A DNA stretch of 64,000 nucleotides, taken from contig OX485806.1 in NCBI GenBank assembly GCA_950295325.1, positions 41,478,001-41,542,000 of the forward strand, read 5' to 3'. The stretch is from Polytrichum commune. Taxonomy: Eukaryota; Streptophyta; Polytrichopsida; Polytrichales; Polytrichaceae. Positions 1-10,950 of the stretch are shown here, piece by piece (the first letter of the stretch is position 1; every line of letters begins with the position of its first letter). The position numbers and the translations under genes are program-made. Below the pieces are notes generated by a model. It made no database searches and was not told the DNA's origin. It was given only the letters and a program-made list of their open reading frames with translations.

Positions 1-710
1 GGGAAATCTGCCACTCGCCGAAGGAGACTCTGAGGAACACCGGGGTTGGAGGGAATTGGCCAAGACAAGAGCAAGGCGCTTACGGGAGAGAGTTCATGAG
101 CTTAGATGAATTGAGTGACGAGTGAGCATCTGGGTGCGGCTAGCTCAGTAAGAAGCGACACTGTGAGGGTGTTCGAATCCACAGTCAGAAAGCAATAGGC
201 CACCTTGCACACTGAAATTGTGGACTTGGGTCGAAGGGCGAAGGAATCTAGCAAAGGAGGTTGGTGAGCAAAGGGGATGGTACAATGTGGAGGTTGGGTT
301 CAGTCTGTAATGTGGCTAGGTGAGAGTTGATGGGTGCTGTGGGATTTGATTCAACCAGGTCCACAACAATGAGGAGACAACCGGTGACCAGGGGGATTAA
401 GGTGATGGCCAGCAAGGTCGCAATGTGGGATCTGAAGCTGAAAGATGGAGAAGGTTGGAACTAGGCTGCCGAGGACCCCCCCTGGAGCGGCAGGGACGGG
501 GATGGCCTGGGCCGGGTCGAGATCGTGAAGGCAGAGGTTGCTGGAACCCAGTGACAAGTTGCTCAGTAGCTCGGATTAAGGAAGGCCTTTGGAGGTTGAG
601 CCCATGCCACTCTCGGGTTAGAGCACGTTAGATCCTTCAGAAGGGAATTAGTGAATCATGGGTGGTGCACATAACCTTGTGTGGTTGAACTTTTTAAGGG
701 GATGTGTAGG
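1..710. other. No gene identified; flank of the 3-kb solo LTR
   Basis: Short open frames occur on both strands around 351-631 but none resembles a known family and they overlap each other antisense. The only recognisable feature is a tRNA-like stretch near 139-181, listed separately. The last five bases before 716 (CTAAG) are the left target-site duplication of the next element. Confidence 0.5.
138..182 (+). repeat. tRNA-like A/B box pair, possible SINE head
   Basis: GCTAGCTCAGTAAG resembles a pol III A box and GGTGTTCGAATCC a B box. The two lie about 28 bases apart, too close for a functional tRNA (the anticodon arm is missing) but within the spacing seen in tRNA-derived SINEs. No poly(A) tail or TSD was found, so this may be a decayed SINE or chance. 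Confidence 0.25.
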
Positions 711-715
711 CTAAG

Positions 716-3700
716 TGTGGTACTTTTGGGCCACCCCCTTTCGAGGGAGCCTAAAAGTATCACACAAGCCCTTTAGTGAAGGTGGCCTGCATTTGCAGGC
801 GCCCAAGCCGAACCCGGATGATAGGTGTATAACGTGAGTAGTTAGATTTTTAAGGGAGATTAAATATGCGTCGTAGTACCTCCGGAGGTTGGGCCTTAGT
901 TTTTTACTAGTGTGGCTTTAAACTCCACTAACCAATTTCATATCTAATTCTAACCTTAACCTACAACCTATTCTACGCACAGACGCACCAGCCTTGAAAC
1001 CAAGGCAATCCTAATTTGTGAATTAGGATGGTTCTGATACACACCAACCGGGTGTGACTCATACCACCCTAGCTCAATGAACGAAATAACGACAATTTGA
1101 TGGACCATTCAATTCTTCCTAGTTTTTTACTTAGTTCTATTTAGTTTTCTAAGCGGGGGAACTTGGCCTAAGTCCCACCCTTCACACAAATTCCTTCTTA
1201 ATTACTTACTTTCGTTTGCACCTCTTACTTCACTACATTAACATATTAGGCATCACCCCTTACCTGGTTGGTGCACCTCTTATCTCGGAACCTTCTAAGG
1301 CCTCGTGCAGGTCCTTTGAAGGTTGAGTGACATCTCAAACCCATTCGAACATCAATGGTTCGAAGGGTGGTATCACTTTACCGAGTTACGTTTCCGATTC
1401 GGGTCTCTTGCCAACAAGGGTTCACGATTTATTTTGTATGTTTTAATTCTAAGGTGTGTTTACACTGGATAGACCACGAAATGCAACTCAATGGGACCAG
1501 GGTTACGGGCAACCTGTTGCGCAATCTTCATAAATTGGGGCCATTACTCCCAATCTATGGGGCAACAACATAATAGTGGATTCGCGGGTCATTAACCCCA
1601 CCTTTCCACCAACAACATTCAGAGTGGTCGTGTCGGTGATTAACCCGACTTACCACACACGAAACTTGCTAATAAATGAAGCTACTACCACAAAACATAC
1701 CAAGGGCCCCGAAAACAATGGAGTTGGGTATTCCCTTGGCGGTTAAGTGGGCAAGCCACTTGACCTTACGAGATAGGTGAGTGGGTTGATAGATGCGTAT
1801 GTTAGCCGCGCTCCCTCCAACCCTCAATGGAAGGCTAGCGTTAGTAAATTTACCTCAATTCTCCTCGGTTGATTTGGGCTCGATGTAGGCCGAGCCGCTA
1901 CCTCCTTCCTTGCTCCACTTCCCTAGCGTCGACCTTGCCTCCTTTTTTGTAACTAGTTTGGTAGTAAGCGTACCTTAGTTAACAATTAAAATATAAAGTA
2001 TTTATTCTGCACTGTAATTTAATCCTAAGAATAATATTTATACTTAGTGCACCTAATTATCTTTCCAATGATCTAAAAATCACTTGAATCGGATAAGAAA
2101 TGCAAAAGTTATGAGGGTTGGAAGTGTGAGGTCGATTCAACCGACCCTTCCAACCCACCTATCTAACTTCTAACTTCAAAAATTCATAGCACATTCCTTA
2201 CTATTTGGGTCTAGGCTTTCCTTATACCATTGGAAAGCTATGAATATGTTCTAACTAGGAAAATTATGACATTAGCAGGTTAAGCTAATAGAAATTCAGC
2301 AGACTCTTTGTAACACAGCAGTCAATCAAGAAGGCTTAAACTATGTATCTTGCCTTCAACAATTCATATCTAATTCAAATCTTATTCAAATCAAACGTTT
2401 TATATGACCCTGGAGAGATATTAAAAATATGTATTTGATCAAAATATGTGATTAGAAAGGTAAGCCGAAGTGAACCTAGCAGATCCTTTGTAATGCAGCA
2501 GTCAACCAAAAGTTCTCAAACTATGTGTCCCATCTTGCACAATTCATATCTAATTCAAATCATGCTCAAATCAAATGTTCTAAGTCATTTTGGAAAGCTA
2601 CACAAAAGTTCTACTTGGGAAAATTATAACTTCTTGGAATCAAAATTCCTATTGGGCTTGCAGGTCTGATCCAGCAGCCGCTACCCACAAGACCACCCAG
2701 TTTTTCTACTCCATCTTTGAAAATCCATAACTAATTGTCATCTTAACCAAATCACAAATAGGAAACGGCTATGGATAGCTATAGGAAATCTCTCTAAGAG
2801 AAAAATGATAAGTATCTTGTTCTAGCTTTTGAACCAAGCCTTTTGGGCATTGGCAGATGAGGTCTACAATGCCTCCACAAAAAACTCTACCATCCAACCT
2901 ACCTCTACAAAAGAAGGAATAATTTTGTTGGTGTGTTAATAAACACACATTCTAACTAGGAGAGAGAGTAGAGGAGGTTCTCAAGCCTTTCTTTTAGGCC
3001 ATTGAGAATGCATACTGAAGAATTTTTTCCTAACTACATTGAAGCAGGGCTTCGCCCAAGCATTACAGGAAGAGAGAGTAGAGGAGTTTCTCAAGCCCTT
3101 GTCTTAAGCCATTGAGAATACATGCTAAAGGATTTTTTCCTAATTACATTGAAGCAGGGCTTCACCCAAAAACTAGAGAAAGAGAGAGAGCTACAAGGTG
3201 GAAAGAGGGGTTTTTAAACCCTCTCACAAAAAGGTTGGACCCCTCCTCCACCGGATCCATTTTTCAAACCCTTTCCCGAAATTTTGGCTCGGGGGTTTTT
3301 CTGGTTGAGGTTGCCACCCTCTCGCCGAGGTGGCTCCGACAAAAAACCTTTAGAAATCTTTCTAATTTTTCCGCCATCGAGTTGGCAAGGGGCAGGTGGG
3401 CAAGTAGCCCCCTTGCTCTCTTTCTAATTTTCTTCAAAAGTCTTCAAGCCGATTTTGTCTTCTTACGTAAAACACCTCCAATAGTCTTGTGTGCCTCACA
3501 CTAACTAATAAACTAACACTTGCTTAGCTAGCATTTACTAACATTTGCTTAATAGCTAGTATCTACTAATATTTGCTTAGCTAGTTGTTTTTACTAGCTA
3601 GCATATGTTCTCTACTTTGCTATCTTCTAGCACTACTCAGTTTCATTTTGACCTTCCTTCTTCTAGGCTAAATGCTAAATGAACTAATTTTCTCTAAATT

Positions 3701-3781
3701 CCCTATCAATTCTAACTTTTAATGCGAACATTCTAACTAAAAGTGATCCCGCAGAGTGGTGGACCACTCAAAGAGTTCACA
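716..3781 (-). mobile_element. 3.07-kb solo LTR, copy 1 (TG...CA, 5-bp TSD)
   Basis: The unit begins TGTGGTAC and ends GTTCACA and is flanked by a perfect 5-bp duplication, CTAAG at 711-715 and 3782-3786. A second inverted copy lies at 31328-34166 with its own different TSD, which fixes both boundaries. TG...CA ends plus a 5-bp TSD and no internal domain are the hallmarks of a solo LTR from a large LTR retrotransposon. No credible protein is encoded; the 130-codon frame at 3112-3504 has no counterpart of that length in copy 2. Compared with copy 2, this copy carries a tandem duplication of about 120 bp near 2960-3180 and an extra segment of about 135 bp near 1265-1400. The strand is assigned relative to copy 2, which reads in the same sense as the related leader hairpins at 8303-8391. 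Confidence 0.85.
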
Positions 3782-3965
3782 CTAAGCATTGGGATACCCT
3801 TAGTGTGGTGTGGAGTGTGACTAGTGTAGGAAAAAACATTTCTTAATGCTTGTAATAGGTTGATTTTGGATAAAAATTGAATAAAGAATAATCACTGTGA
3901 AGGCTCATTGGACTGAGTGTGGAGGCAAGGTCACTTCTATTGGTCATATGTGAGGCACTGACTTC

Positions 3966-4001
3966 CACCCGGATTACGACGCTTAAGGGTGGGGGTTTGT
4001 G
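3966..4001 (-). repeat. Short dispersed repeat (CCCACCCTTAAGCGTCGTA type)
   Basis: The reverse complement contains CCCACCCTTAAGCGTCGTA followed by ATCCGGGTG. Near-identical stretches occur on the plus strand at 36968-37003 and 41325-41360. It lies in otherwise unassigned sequence just downstream of the solo LTR. Confidence 0.5.
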
Positions 4002-4099
4002 TCTGACAGCAGCAGTGGGTTTTCCATGCCTAATAACCAACAACTTGCATTTGGCTTGCATGTGTTTTTGAATGGCGTGACATTGTACACCCTCCCAGG

Positions 4100-4540
4100 A
4101 AGATTAGGGAAGGAGGACTGAGGGGCCATGAAACCAAGTGCAGGAGAGTGCTAAAGGGCTGGGAAGCAGCGGATCACCAAAGGAGCGGCGACAGAGAGCG
4201 GCCGGGAAGCAACGGATCGCCGAAGGAGCGACGAGAGAGGGAGCGGGCCTGCAGCAGGCAGGTATCGGCGAGAGGGAGAACCGGCCACATGTGGATATGA
4301 GCAGGCAGCGGGAAGAAGGGACAGCTGGCGAACGAGGAGCACGCCAACAAGGGGGGGGCCGAGGACAGGTGAACGGCCGAGGACCGGCCTCCCGATTATG
4401 TAGCGGCCCGGGAACGATATCGGGAACGCACGGGAACGCACGGGAACGCACCAAGGCGGCTCGGGAACGCACCGGGAACTCACTGAGAGCCGAGAACACC
4501 GTCACCATACCCGAGAATGGACGAGCAACTAAGTAGGATA
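4100..4540. other. GC-rich block with overlapping antisense frames, no gene supported
   Basis: Open frames exist on both strands (155 codons minus, 132 codons plus). The translations are low-complexity Arg/Pro/Gly/Ala-rich, as expected from a GC-rich tract without stops. Internal near-repeats occur, for example GGAGCGGCGA versus GGAGCGACGA, and CGGGAACGCA in tandem near 4409-4475. I treat the frames as composition artefacts. Confidence 0.5.
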
Positions 4541-4902
4541 GATAGTTAGTTGCTAGTGAACACCTAAGCAAGGGTAGATGAAGGACATACCTAAAAGGGA
4601 TGAAAGTCCTTTTTAGATGAACATAAATTATTCCCTTTAAATGAATAGTTGCATTCCGGATGAAGGAGGCCCATGGATGATAACCGAACCACGAAGCACA
4701 TCTAGGTTAAGCCAAGAAATCCAACGAATGAACCTCATAAGTACATTTTACATTCGAGTATCATAACTACTGTAAATAGATCCGGACAAATTAAAATTAG
4801 ACTGTAACCGGATGTAGGGCTAAAAATAGCCAAAAATGAACATGTGGCATTAGGGGAAGTTAGGCCTAACCGCCACATCTAATTAAAGATAGATGTTGAA
4901 CA

Positions 4903-4911
4903 CTATATAAG
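4903..4911 (+). promoter_or_regulatory. TATA-like box upstream of 53-bp repeats
   Basis: CTATATAAG lies about 100 bp upstream of the tandem repeat at 5006. The context is typical of a plant pol II core promoter or an LTR U3/R boundary, but I could not find LTR ends around it. Confidence 0.35.
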
Positions 4912-5005
4912 AAGCCAACTTAAGGCACATAATACACTTCATTTGAACACGCAAACTCTACATGAGTGTCAGAGCCTCTAGCACTCTCTCTCAAGCTAGT
5001 ATATT

Positions 5006-5257
5006 TAGCCGAGGTTTTCGTGCCCTAACTCGGAGGGCATTAGAGCTAGCATTGCGATTAGCCGAGGTATTCGTGCCCTAACTCGGAGGGCAATCGAGCT
5101 AGCATTGCGATTAGCCGAGGTATACTCGAGCCCTAACTCGGAGGGCATTATAAAATAATGCGAGTAGCCGAGGCATGTACGAGCTCTAACTCGGAGAGCA
5201 ATATAAGTTAATGCGAGTAGCCGAGGTATAAATTATCCTAACTCGGGGGATATTGGA
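5006..5257 (+). repeat. Tandem repeat, exact 53-bp period, about 5 units
   Basis: The word TAGCCGAGG starts at 5006, 5059, 5112, 5165 and 5218, spaced exactly 53 bases apart despite substitutions within units. Each unit contains CCGAG followed about 15 bases later by CTCGG, and an overlapping GCCCT/AGGGC pair, so each can fold into a short hairpin. No protein coding is apparent. Confidence 0.85.
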
Positions 5258-5259
5258 AA

Positions 5260-7150
5260 TACATATACATCAAAGCAAAAATAGAAAGAGGACTTTGAAT
5301 TTGGCTTACCTCCGGTAACTAAAGGCTTCATCAAAAAGGAAACTAACCGAGCATCAAAGATCCGAATCAACATAAGGAAGGAGGAATTTGAGCCTAGAGG
5401 AATAAAGGACCCGAAGGGAGATAATTACAGAGGGGAGGTAAAGTTACCCTGGCGGTACACTCAAGTAAATCTCCGACCTCAAGCCGGCCAAGTAAGATAG
5501 ATCATTACAGTAAAAGCACAAGTCACTCCTATTTGAGGAAGGTAAGTTGCGGGCTTACCGGCTTACCATCACGTCATACCGGGTATGACTAGATACTTAA
5601 TTATTACACGGTGTCAAGGCCAAATCAAGGGAATTAGCACTTGGGAATTTTAAGACAACTAAGGGGAACACTTGGGAATTTAGGCAATGAGTTTAATACC
5701 TCATAAATGAGAGTGATATTAAACAAACATCTTTGAATGGGAATCGGTTTATCATAGACATTAGAAATCAACAAAGATTCTAATCCCTCAAATATTCTCA
5801 AGTGAATTTGGAATGTTGAAGGACCAAGGATACCATCAATACAATATAATCAAGGCTAAAGAGACACGAAGATTCTCAAGATTTTCATAATGTTAAAGAA
5901 TATGTTTTGAACTAGAAACTCTTTATGAAGACATTCTCGGAATATTCTTAGAAAGTAATGAAGATTAGATGCATTCAAACCATGAAAGATATTGGATGCA
6001 ACATTTAGAGTTTCCTTTGAAACACTTAACCTCGACATTAGGATTTCGGGGAACATAACCTTGAAAACCTAAGGCACTTTCTCCTTGGAGATTTATAAAA
6101 GGGATCTTAAAATACAATATTCCGGATTTGAAGAAATAAGATTATTTTGCGAGATCTTTCAAACCATGAAAGATGCAAGAGCGAATAGATGATTAAGAAC
6201 TAGGGAAAGTAGTTTCTTAGAGAGCACTTTAATATTAGATTTCGGGGAACATAAACTTGTGACCTCAGGTCAACGATTCCAAGAGGATTCAAGAGCAGTA
6301 AATTAAAAATTACAAGAATTAGTCAACAAAGAGTTAACAGACACCTTCACAAGTATTGGAATCCAAGAGGATCTAATTTTGGTGGGAGTAACTTCCATGT
6401 AAACCGGTCAGCAACGGGTTACACCGTCTAAGTTTGCTGAGGGTTTGAAGGTGACCTCGACAGACATCGTTTCTTTGATTTGTGTAAGATTCTTGCTATG
6501 TGCCATTCCGATGTATTGCGTTCTGTTTCCACCATAGTTTTAAGACCTTCATAATCATTGGATGATAACTCTATTAGAAGTTCTAGGGACTCACGTTTAA
6601 TACCTTGGAGATTGATGATCATCATATTATCAGAACGGGCATTGGATGGAGACTTCACTTGTACAGGACGTAACAATGGGTATTTAACACTAGACATATG
6701 AGAAACGGAAGTTAGTATTTTGGTCAAAGTTGCAAAGAGCTATGAGGAGATACCATAAAAACTATAGCATCATGCATGAAGAAGCAAGTAAAAGCCTTCA
6801 TGATCGTTTTATCTTGATTGGAAGATATATTCTTTGGGAACACCAGAGTGACCTGACACTTCATCCTCTACAACAATAGAAGGAGGAGAGAATCCAAAAT
6901 GAACATGAAAGACATGGGCATGCACATATACAAAGCCTCTGGCACCTAATGGTAAAACAAATGGGACCTCATGACCTATTGCAACAATAGTAACCCTAGG
7001 GAAAGGTTTAGAAGAGATAACAAAAAATAATGGACAAGCCACAAAAACACAAAGATATGAGAAGAAGCAAATGATAATATTGGCGAATGGAAAGGTTGTG
7101 AATATAAAGAATGAGAAATTAGAGGGGTTGAACTAAACAAAAGGAAATTA
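5260..7150. other. AT-rich sequence without supported genes
   Basis: Short minus-strand frames occur at 6428-6727 and 6809-7042, but I recognise no domain in them and see no splice structure joining them. No LTR ends, TSDs or RNA genes were seen. Confidence 0.4.
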
Positions 7151-7359
7151 TATAATATTATATAATATATAATATTTGGTATAGAAAATATTGTAATATC
7201 ATCTAGAAATAGAAGTTATGCAGCGTGAAGAGATATTAACAAAATATAATGGTTGTAATCAACACAGTATATAACCTTTTTATTTGCAAGTAATGGGCCA
7301 AACGAGGGGTGTGACATAATTCATATATTATGGTAGTTATTAATTTATGCAAGATTTAC

Positions 7360-7630
7360 AATTGGCACTGACAACTATTATAAGTAGCATTACCTCAACT
7401 GCAAATATTGCAAATGGCAATATTACAACTAACGCCATTATAAATGGAAATATTATAAATGACACTATTAAAACGGGTACCATTAGAACTAACAACTAGC
7501 AATACTACAACTAGTAATATTAGGACTAATTTAATTAGAATTGGCACTATCACAATTGGCATTATTATAACTGGCAATATTAAAAGAAGCATTATTACAA
7601 CTTGTACTATTACAACTGGCACTAACAATC
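7360..7630. repeat. Degenerate AT-rich minisatellite, period about 18 bp
   Basis: Variants of the word GGCAATATTACAACT recur along the stretch with strong drift. The minus-strand translation (7395-7667) is a run of Val/Ile/Leu, which reflects the repeat rather than a membrane protein. Confidence 0.55.
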
Positions 7631-8302
7631 TATGATGCACATTGACCCAATATGTACATGTATACATGCATGTAACTTAAGAATATTAAATAAAATAAGT
7701 GTAGCCCTTATCGGCTATATTTTTATAATTATTAATCATGCAATGAAGTGGGCTAGTGATGAAAACCATCATGTAATATAAAAGTTTACAAATGAAAGTA
7801 AAGTAGTATAGAGAAATGCACATTGTTGAAAATGGGCGATGTAGTGGAGACTCGGAGGGGTCACTCCCCCTTGTCGTGTAAATAGCGATCGTGTGTCAGT
7901 GCAGCTCGAGTACCAACCACCACTAACAAACAACACTAAAACATAGCAAAGTCACACATAAACAACACACCTCGACACAAAATGCTCTATTCCTGCCATT
8001 GTTGTGAGGAGAGATTCTTAGGTAGTGGTAGGAAAATGAGAGATGTGCATTTTATTTTATTTTCTTAAGCAACAGGGCCTCTTCATTTTGACCACCAACC
8101 GCAGGCGGGTGCCGGTTGGTCGCGGTTGCTTTCAATTTTTGTTTAAGTGTTGTTTTGGGGAAGAGGATCCAGTGTTGTTCTTGCATTGTTCCTTGTATTT
8201 TGTTTTGGTACCTTCCCCTGTGGCGGGCTGTAGTGCTGGAGTGTTCTAGCAATGCCCCATTTTGTATAGTCCTAGATTGTGATAGGGTACTGTGGAGGTA
8301 AG

Positions 8303-8391
8303 GTCGGATTAATAACCGACGGGACCTTTGTTTGTGCACCAAGTGGGCGGTGCTTGTTTTCACTTGTGGTGAGGCTGGGTTAATGACCAGC
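8303..8391 (+). promoter_or_regulatory. Twin TTAAT-loop hairpins in the leader of the DNMT-gypsy element
   Basis: Hairpin I (8303-8320) has stem GTCGG/CCGAC with loop ATTAATAA. Hairpin II (8374-8391) has stem GCTGG/CCAGC with loop GTTAATGA. They lie 118-206 bases upstream of the Gag start. The same pair, in the same order, occurs in the 3-kb solo LTRs (33354-33371 and 33402-33419, and inverted at 1584-1649), where the second stem is GTGGG/CCCGC. This suggests a selected RNA structure such as a packaging, dimerisation or translation element. The role is inference. Confidence 0.5.
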
Positions 8392-8508
8392 AGACCATAA
8401 GTTTTGGTGGTGGTTGCAGGTGCAGGTTGCCTTTGACCCTTTTTGTCTTTGTACCTCGATACTAATTCATTTGGGTTGTTGATTCGGTGACCATCCCATT
8501 GTGGGTTT

Positions 8509-10950
8509 ATGGTTACAACTCGTACTCAACACTATCGTTCTCCGTCCCCAGGAGCATCGGAAGGTCATCCCTCGGACCTCTCGGACGTTGAACCAGTGGT
8601 AGCACCCAACGAGGCTTTTCAACCTACTTCGGCGTGGGGGATTATCGCTCGGTCTCACGTCCTGTGGGTGGGAACCTTTGACGATATGGAGGAGGAGACT
8701 ATGGGAGGGATACGAGACCGGTTTTCCGGTCGAGCAGGGACCATTTCTCTGCAAGACTGGAAAACCCGGTTTCGTACGTGGATGCGAGAGAAACGCCAAC
8801 GCAATACCAATTTTAACGATTGGTATGTGTTCGAGCTTCTGCCTCAGCATTTGGAGCATGAAACTCTCCAAACTTATGAGCAGTGGACGGAGGCTCATTG
8901 GATGGACCTGCGCCAGGTGGAGCGATACTGGGAGACTCGGGTTGAGTTGGTATCCGCATTGAAGGAAGGCGCAACTTCCAGTTTCATGGCCGTCCCTGAG
9001 GTTAAGTCGGAGGTGCCGGAGGGAGTATTTGTGGTGGACGTGGAGGGAGCTTCTCCTGGTGAACCCAAGGATAAGGGTTCTGCTCCTGCTGTGGCGAGTA
9101 TGTCGAGCCCCATTCTTCCACTCTCCCATTATGCCCAGACTACACAGGCGGCTATTGCCTCTTTGGGGGCTCCGCCAGTTTTTGAGCCGTTGCGGGCATT
9201 TGAGCTGCATCTACATGAGGAGTACGGAGGTTTCCGTCGGGACCAGATGCAGCGGATACAAGATTTTAGACGGGAGAAGGACGATACACCTCGTACCATG
9301 TATACGAGGTTGGCGAGGTTTGCCAGAGAATCTGGAGGTGTGTTTGCGGAAAGTCAATTGGTGAAGGTGTTTTTGTCCAAGATTGACAAACGCCTCCTTG
9401 ATTTGGCACTGCCCAGGATCATCATGGATTATGGTGGTCGGGCGACAGTCGCAGAGGCATTCGCCGTGGTAGAGCAGTGTGATCGTGCATTATGTCAGCA
9501 CGATGCCACTGATTTGGTGTCCTTGCTAGTGGATTCTAACAAGTCCAGGAAGGCTCCAATCGCGACTGCGGGGTTGGCGGAGGCCGAGGTAGACAAGACC
9601 ATGTATTGTTGGTCTTGTGGGCAGGCTGGCCACGCTAAGAAGGACTATCCTTCAAAGGAAAAGCAAGCCCAGACTGTCACTACTCCGAAGCGGAAACCAT
9701 TTGTTCCCACAAAGGGCTCGGCGAAGGGGACGACGGGTAATCAGTTACCCAAGCAGTTGAAGTGTTCCCATTGTGGGCGGAACAATCACGCGGTAGAGAA
9801 CTGCTTTGCTCTCCATCCTGAGAAACGTCCTTCTTCCGACCGGGAAAAGACGTTGGAGGCGAAGATTGGAGCCATGGAGGAGAGGTTCAAAAGCTTGGCG
9901 TCATCCGGCCAAATTTTGGCCAGACCGTCTTCCTCCGGAGCTCAGGCTAGTTCTTCCACTCCGGATTACTATATGTTCGGAGCCTCGGGCGAGGTGGTGA
10001 GTTTCGCGGCCGTGACACGTGCTCAAGCTGTATCACAATCCATACCTTCGATCACAAATGAATATGTGGCAAGCTCGCGAGCTCGGGACAATGCACCCGC
10101 GGACCAAATTGGTCAGGCACGACTACCATTATCTTTTGGATTGGCCGATGCCGTCCAATCTGTCAGTGGTCGTCATCCGAACGATGAGGTTTCACATTCA
10201 GCGACCAATGTGGCGCACACGTTGGCATCCAAGGTGTTGCACACACCTTTGTTTACGGCCATGGAGTGGTCATCGCCAAAGTTCCAACCTGCTAAGGTTT
10301 TTCACTTAGTAGGTAGGATTTTGGAAGGGAAGGCATCCTTACCTTCTTTGACCGTGGTTCAAGCCACTACGGACATCCCTGCTTTTGAAGATCCTGAGGA
10401 TGTGGCCAAACGGCGAGCGAGACTTGCGGCAGAGACCATTGCGTCTTTTGACGCACACGCCTCAGATGACAAGGCACCGACCACGTTTTATGACTCACCA
10501 GTATCCTCGGGTGCAGCCTATCTGTCTGATGTCGCTGCTAGACCTGTCCGCGAGCGCCGCGGTATTCGACCCGGCGTTGTGCGTATGGTGAATGATACTG
10601 GAATTTTGGTGGTCAGTCGCACTGGGAGCAATGCTACTCGGGTTGCTCCCCGTTGTGTGATGATGGATTCAGGGGCACAGCCAGTTATGATCGGCAAGAG
10701 GCTTGCCCAAGAGTTGAGATTGACGGCCGAGGATTTGGCTCCCTGTCCATTCACCATTGTCACATCCATTGGTCACGTGGAGCGGGCCATGGGTTATACT
10801 CGAGAGCCATTACAGCTTAGCTTCCGTGTGAAGCCTGGAGATTCATCCGCACCTCTTCTTCTTAGGTGTGCGGTGACGGATGCGACCAACTATGACATTT
10901 TAGTTGGTCAGCAAGCACTTTACCCTCTTGGTTTTGGTTTGGACAACTAG
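8509..10950 (+). CDS. gag-pro: Gag-protease part of the gypsy polyprotein
   Basis: 813 codons from an ATG that follows the leader hairpins. The N-terminal half is an acidic, Trp-containing retrotransposon Gag. Residues 367-380 form a CCHC knuckle (CWSC...H) whose last Cys is Tyr (TAT for TGT), so it is probably defective. Residues 419-432 form an intact CCHC knuckle (CSHCGRNNHAVENC). The retroviral-type aspartic protease site is DSG at residues 720-722, with preceding hydrophobic residues as in the family. Gag packages element RNA and the protease matures the polyprotein. The TAG at 10948 is followed in the same frame by sequence leading straight into the methyltransferase. It is therefore probably a nonsense mutation of TGG, although read-through of a genuine stop cannot be excluded. 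Confidence 0.85.
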   Translation: MVTTRTQHYRSPSPGASEGHPSDLSDVEPVVAPNEAFQPTSAWGIIARSHVLWVGTFDDMEEETMGGIRDRFSGRAGTISLQDWKTRFRTWMREKRQRNTNFNDWYVFELLPQHLEHETLQTYEQWTEAHWMDLRQVERYWETRVELVSALKEGATSSFMAVPEVKSEVPEGVFVVDVEGASPGEPKDKGSAPAVASMSSPILPLSHYAQTTQAAIASLGAPPVFEPLRAFELHLHEEYGGFRRDQMQRIQDFRREKDDTPRTMYTRLARFARESGGVFAESQLVKVFLSKIDKRLLDLALPRIIMDYGGRATVAEAFAVVEQCDRALCQHDATDLVSLLVDSNKSRKAPIATAGLAEAEVDKTMYCWSCGQAGHAKKDYPSKEKQAQTVTTPKRKPFVPTKGSAKGTTGNQLPKQLKCSHCGRNNHAVENCFALHPEKRPSSDREKTLEAKIGAMEERFKSLASSGQILARPSSSGAQASSSTPDYYMFGASGEVVSFAAVTRAQAVSQSIPSITNEYVASSRARDNAPADQIGQARLPLSFGLADAVQSVSGRHPNDEVSHSATNVAHTLASKVLHTPLFTAMEWSSPKFQPAKVFHLVGRILEGKASLPSLTVVQATTDIPAFEDPEDVAKRRARLAAETIASFDAHASDDKAPTTFYDSPVSSGAAYLSDVAARPVRERRGIRPGVVRMVNDTGILVVSRTGSNATRVAPRCVMMDSGAQPVMIGKRLAQELRLTAEDLAPCPFTIVTSIGHVERAMGYTREPLQLSFRVKPGDSSAPLLLRCAVTDATNYDILVGQQALYPLGFGLDN

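Noticed and set aside
3112-3504. 130-codon open frame in the 3-kb solo LTR
   Set aside because: The equivalent region of copy 2 has different, shorter frames and stops. The frame crosses a copy-specific tandem duplication and resembles no protein.
4104-4571. 155-codon minus-strand frame in GC-rich sequence
   Set aside because: Low-complexity translation with a near full-length antisense frame on the plus strand; best explained by GC-rich composition.
7395-7667. Hydrophobic 90-residue frame that looks like membrane segments
   Set aside because: It is the translation of an AT-rich ~18-bp minisatellite.
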